Program-made: the position numbers and the translations under genes | The notes under the pieces: generated by a model | Database searches by the model: none | What the model was told of the DNA's origin: nothing | The model's input: the letters and a program-made list of their open reading frames with translations, nothing else | Assembly (NCBI GenBank): GCA_031282085.1 | Contig: JAITEK010000112.1 | Span: 1-7,583, forward strand | From: Coriobacteriales bacterium | GTDB lineage: Bacteria; Actinomycetota; Coriobacteriia; Coriobacteriales; UBA8131 | Reading direction: 5' to 3' | Length of the DNA stretch: 7,583 nt | Shown here: positions 6,312 through 7,583 of the stretch, in pieces | Layout: every line of letters begins with the position of its first letter | Numbering within the stretch: position 1 is the first letter of the stretch

Positions 6312-7190
6312 CTAGAGGACTTCGAACCCGTACTGCGACCAGATGCTCTGGGCACCGGGATCGGTCAGGCAGAAGTTGAGGAAGTCGTTTGCGACATCGG
6401 CGTTTGCGGAGGCCTTGAGCACCGCACCCGGATACAGGATGGCTTTGTGCGCATCGGCGGGAACAGTGAAGGCGGTCTCAATACCATCGTAACGGTAGAT
6501 GTCGGATGTGTAGACAAAGCCTATCTGGCAGTCACCGGTGGCCACATAGTTGGCGGCGGTTCCCACCTTGTCAGCCAGCACGACCTTGCCCGCGATGGCT
6601 GCGTCATACTCGCCGTCTTTGCCAGTATCGGAGCTATACAGGCCGATGCTGTTCAGCGCCTGGTTGGCATACTGCCCGGCAGGAACAGTCGCGGCGTCCC
6701 CGATGGCGATCTTTGAGAAGGCATCCGACTTTACATCCTCCAGAGAGCCGACCGTAATATCGGCGCCCTTTGCCTTAACGATGACGAGGTCGTTGGCGAA
6801 CATGTCTATACGGGTTGTGTCGTCTATGCTGCCACCCTCAACCGCCGTGTCCATGCTGCCTTTTGACGCGGTGATAAGAAGGTCGGCGGTTGCGCCCGCA
6901 CCAATCTGCTCAACGAGGTCTCCCGATGCCTTGAACTGCGTGGCGGCAAAGGTCACCTCGGGATGCGCCTGAGTGTAAAGAGCCTGGACCTCGGGCAATG
7001 CCTTCTCCAAAGAGTTGGCCGCAAAGATCTGGAGCTCCACAGGGTCGGGAGCCGGAGCAGTGTCTCCTGCTGGCGGGGCTTCTGTCTGGGGCTCCTCCAC
7101 CTTCGACTGAGCGCAGGCGACCAGCGAGAACACCAGCGCAAACACCGAAAGCACCGCGATAACACTTCTAAGTAACTTGAACTTCTTCAT
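6312..7190 (-). CDS. modA: Molybdate-binding lipoprotein ModA
   Basis: ModA is the extracytoplasmic solute-binding protein that captures molybdate (or tungstate) and delivers it to ModB. The 292-residue chain opens with a basic, hydrophobic signal sequence ending in the lipobox L-V-A-C, with Cys26 as the lipidated residue. A Pro/Ala/Glu-rich linker runs to about residue 51. The binding domain then begins L-Q-I-F-A-A-N-S-L-E-K-A-L (Ser60 expected oxyanion ligand), with Q-F-K-A-S-G-D-L (Ser89), G-D-A-A-T-V-P-A-G-Q-Y-A (164-175) and G-F-V-Y-T-S-D-I-Y (224-232), all typical ModA ligand regions. ATG 7190 follows AGGAGGAAAGGA, a strong ribosome-binding region. It is the first gene of the cluster, with a candidate promoter upstream. 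A membrane-anchored binding protein fits a Gram-positive cell. Confidence 0.95.
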   Translation of the reverse strand: MKKFKLLRSVIAVLSVFALVFSLVACAQSKVEEPQTEAPPAGDTAPAPDPVELQIFAANSLEKALPEVQALYTQAHPEVTFAATQFKASGDLVEQIGAGATADLLITASKGSMDTAVEGGSIDDTTRIDMFANDLVIVKAKGADITVGSLEDVKSDAFSKIAIGDAATVPAGQYANQALNSIGLYSSDTGKDGEYDAAIAGKVVLADKVGTAANYVATGDCQIGFVYTSDIYRYDGIETAFTVPADAHKAILYPGAVLKASANADVANDFLNFCLTDPGAQSIWSQYGFEVL

Positions 7191-7268
7191 AACAATCCTT
7201 TCCTCCTGAGCACGTTAATGATAGCGCAATCCCTCAAAAACGGGACCCCACCACCACATAGACTAAAC

Positions 7269-7298
7269 ATGATACCGAGAAGTCCACACGTTTGTCTG
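7269..7298 (-). promoter_or_regulatory. Candidate modA operon promoter
   Basis: On the minus strand, CAGACA (7298-7293, 4 of 6 to TTGACA) and TATCAT (7274-7269, 5 of 6 to TATAAT) are 18 bp apart. Transcription would begin near 7262, about 70 nt before the modA ATG. A second TATCAT at about 7225-7220 has no matching -35. The leader shows no riboswitch I can recognise; only a weak TCCC/GGGA hairpin is visible. Confidence 0.35.
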
Positions 7299-7312
7299 TT
7301 CTCGCTAGAACA
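7297..7312. promoter_or_regulatory. Perfect 16-bp dyad TGTTCT-N4-AGAACA near the modA -35
   Basis: TGTTCT (7297-7302) and AGAACA (7307-7312) are exact inverted copies separated by four bases. The dyad overlaps the end of the candidate modA -35 hexamer, a typical operator position. The arms do not match the E. coli ModE box or the LexA box orientation (GAAC-N4-GTTC). The bound factor is unknown, and the site is inferred. Confidence 0.4.
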
Positions 7313-7321
7313 CAATCCGCC

Positions 7322-7347
7322 TCTTTTTTGGTCTTTTTTCAAAAAGA
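7322..7347. promoter_or_regulatory. Phased A/T tracts upstream of the modA promoter
   Basis: TCTTTTTT occurs twice, starting at 7322 and 7332, so two T6 tracts (A6 on the modA strand) are spaced exactly 10 bp, one helical turn. A complementary A5 tract follows at 7341-7345. Such phasing bends DNA. Lying about 60-85 bp upstream of the likely modA start site, it could act as an UP-like or architectural element; this is inference. Confidence 0.3.
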
Positions 7348-7403
7348 AACGGGGCGGTTCTCCCAAAAGCGAATAAAGCACGGTACCCAGCGAAGACGCA
7401 CCC

Positions 7404-7426
7404 AGAAAAGACGCCGACAGGCGCCC
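7404..7426 (-). terminator. Possible rho-independent terminator, minus strand
   Basis: On the minus strand, GGGCGCC (7426-7420), loop TGTC, and GGCGTCT (7415-7409) form a 7-bp stem with two G-U pairs. A TTTTCT tract begins at the stem's last base. It would stop minus-strand transcripts entering from the right before they reach modA. The stem is short and the T-run interrupted, so confidence is low. Confidence 0.3.
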
Positions 7427-7454
7427 GCAGGGAGAGCCGACCGAAGAATAGGGC

Positions 7455-7483
7455 TTGCGCCAAAGGCGCTGCTCTCGTAGAAT
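7455..7483 (+). promoter_or_regulatory. Promoter of tRNA-Gly
   Basis: TTGCGC (7455-7460) and TAGAAT (7478-7483) are separated by exactly 17 bp. The expected start, near 7490, is only about 8 bp before the mature tRNA, a normal arrangement for stable-RNA genes. A small palindrome GCGCC-AAA-GGCGC (7457-7469) overlaps the -35 and spacer. Confidence 0.65.
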
Positions 7484-7497
7484 ATCGTTCTGCGCAT

Positions 7498-7573
7498 GCG
7501 GACATGGCTCAGTTGGTAGAGCACAACCTTGCCAAGGTTGGGGTCGCGGGTTCGAGTCCCGTTGTCCGCTCCA
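7498..7573 (+). tRNA. tRNA-Gly (anticodon GCC)
   Basis: The full cloverleaf can be drawn by hand. The acceptor stem is GCGGACA (7498-7504) with TGTCCGC (7563-7569). The D stem is GCTC/GAGC. The anticodon stem is CAACC/GGTTG around the loop TTGCCAA, with anticodon GCC at 7531-7533, which reads GGC and GGU glycine codons. The T stem is GCGGG/CCCGT with loop TTCGAGT. The discriminator is T7570, and CCA is encoded at 7571-7573. All stems are fully paired apart from one G-U in the T stem. It is divergent from the molybdenum cluster. Confidence 0.98.
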
Positions 7574-7583
7574 TAGCTTCTCA

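Noticed and set aside
7208..7225. GCGCTATCATTAACGTGC resembling a ModE box
   Set aside because: It shares CGCTAT and TAACG fragments with the E. coli ModE site, but the spacing is too short and the dyad symmetry is poor.
7191..7262. Moco riboswitch in the modA leader
   Set aside because: The leader is only about 70 nt with one weak hairpin, too small for the Moco aptamer as I know it. A covariance-model search would settle it.
7187..7480. Two open frames of about 62-64 codons in the tRNA-modA gap, one on each strand
   Set aside because: Low-complexity, basic or unconvincing peptides without ribosome-binding sites. The minus-strand one overlaps the modA leader.
7498..7583. tRNA-Gly as an integration (att) site
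   Set aside because: tRNA 3' ends are common targets, but only 10 bases follow it and no direct repeat of the tRNA end or integrase is in the window.

Overview
This window looks like a GC-rich (roughly 60% by eye) bacterial chromosome segment devoted to molybdenum. On the minus strand, reading right to left, it carries modA-modB-modC (molybdate ABC importer), then moeA-moaA-moaC-mogA and the start of a MOSC-domain gene (molybdenum cofactor, Moco, biosynthesis). The ModA lipobox signal peptide, the GC content and the gene order suggest an anaerobic Actinobacterium of the Coriobacteriia type (Eggerthella/Slackia-like). A high-GC clostridium cannot be excluded; this assignment is inference without a database search.

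Layout from right to left: a tRNA-Gly(GCC) on the plus strand (7498-7573) with its own well-formed promoter diverges from the molybdenum cluster. The roughly 300 bp between it and modA hold no convincing gene. They do hold a weak minus-strand terminator candidate, two phased A6 tracts, a perfect 16-bp dyad and a candidate modA promoter. modA, modB and modC are then packed tightly (7-bp gap, then a GTGA overlap). A gap between modC and moeA contains a candidate extended -10 promoter and a perfect 8-bp inverted repeat. moeA, moaA and moaC are joined by ATGA overlaps or near-overlaps. A 115-bp spacer with two perfect hairpins separates moaC from mogA, and a 62-bp gap leads to the MOSC gene, which runs off the left edge.

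How the genes fit together: ModA captures molybdate outside the membrane, and ModB/ModC import it using ATP. MoaA and MoaC convert GTP to cyclic pyranopterin monophosphate (cPMP). MPT synthase (MoaD/MoaE, not in this window) would make molybdopterin. MogA adenylates it and MoeA inserts molybdate to give Moco. The MOSC protein probably handles sulfur or Moco transfer. The operon therefore couples metal supply to cofactor assembly for molybdoenzymes encoded elsewhere.

The most unusual element is ModB. In front of a normal permease core it carries a signal peptide and an approximately 185-residue extracytoplasmic domain that I do not recognise. The other observations are candidate regulatory sites.
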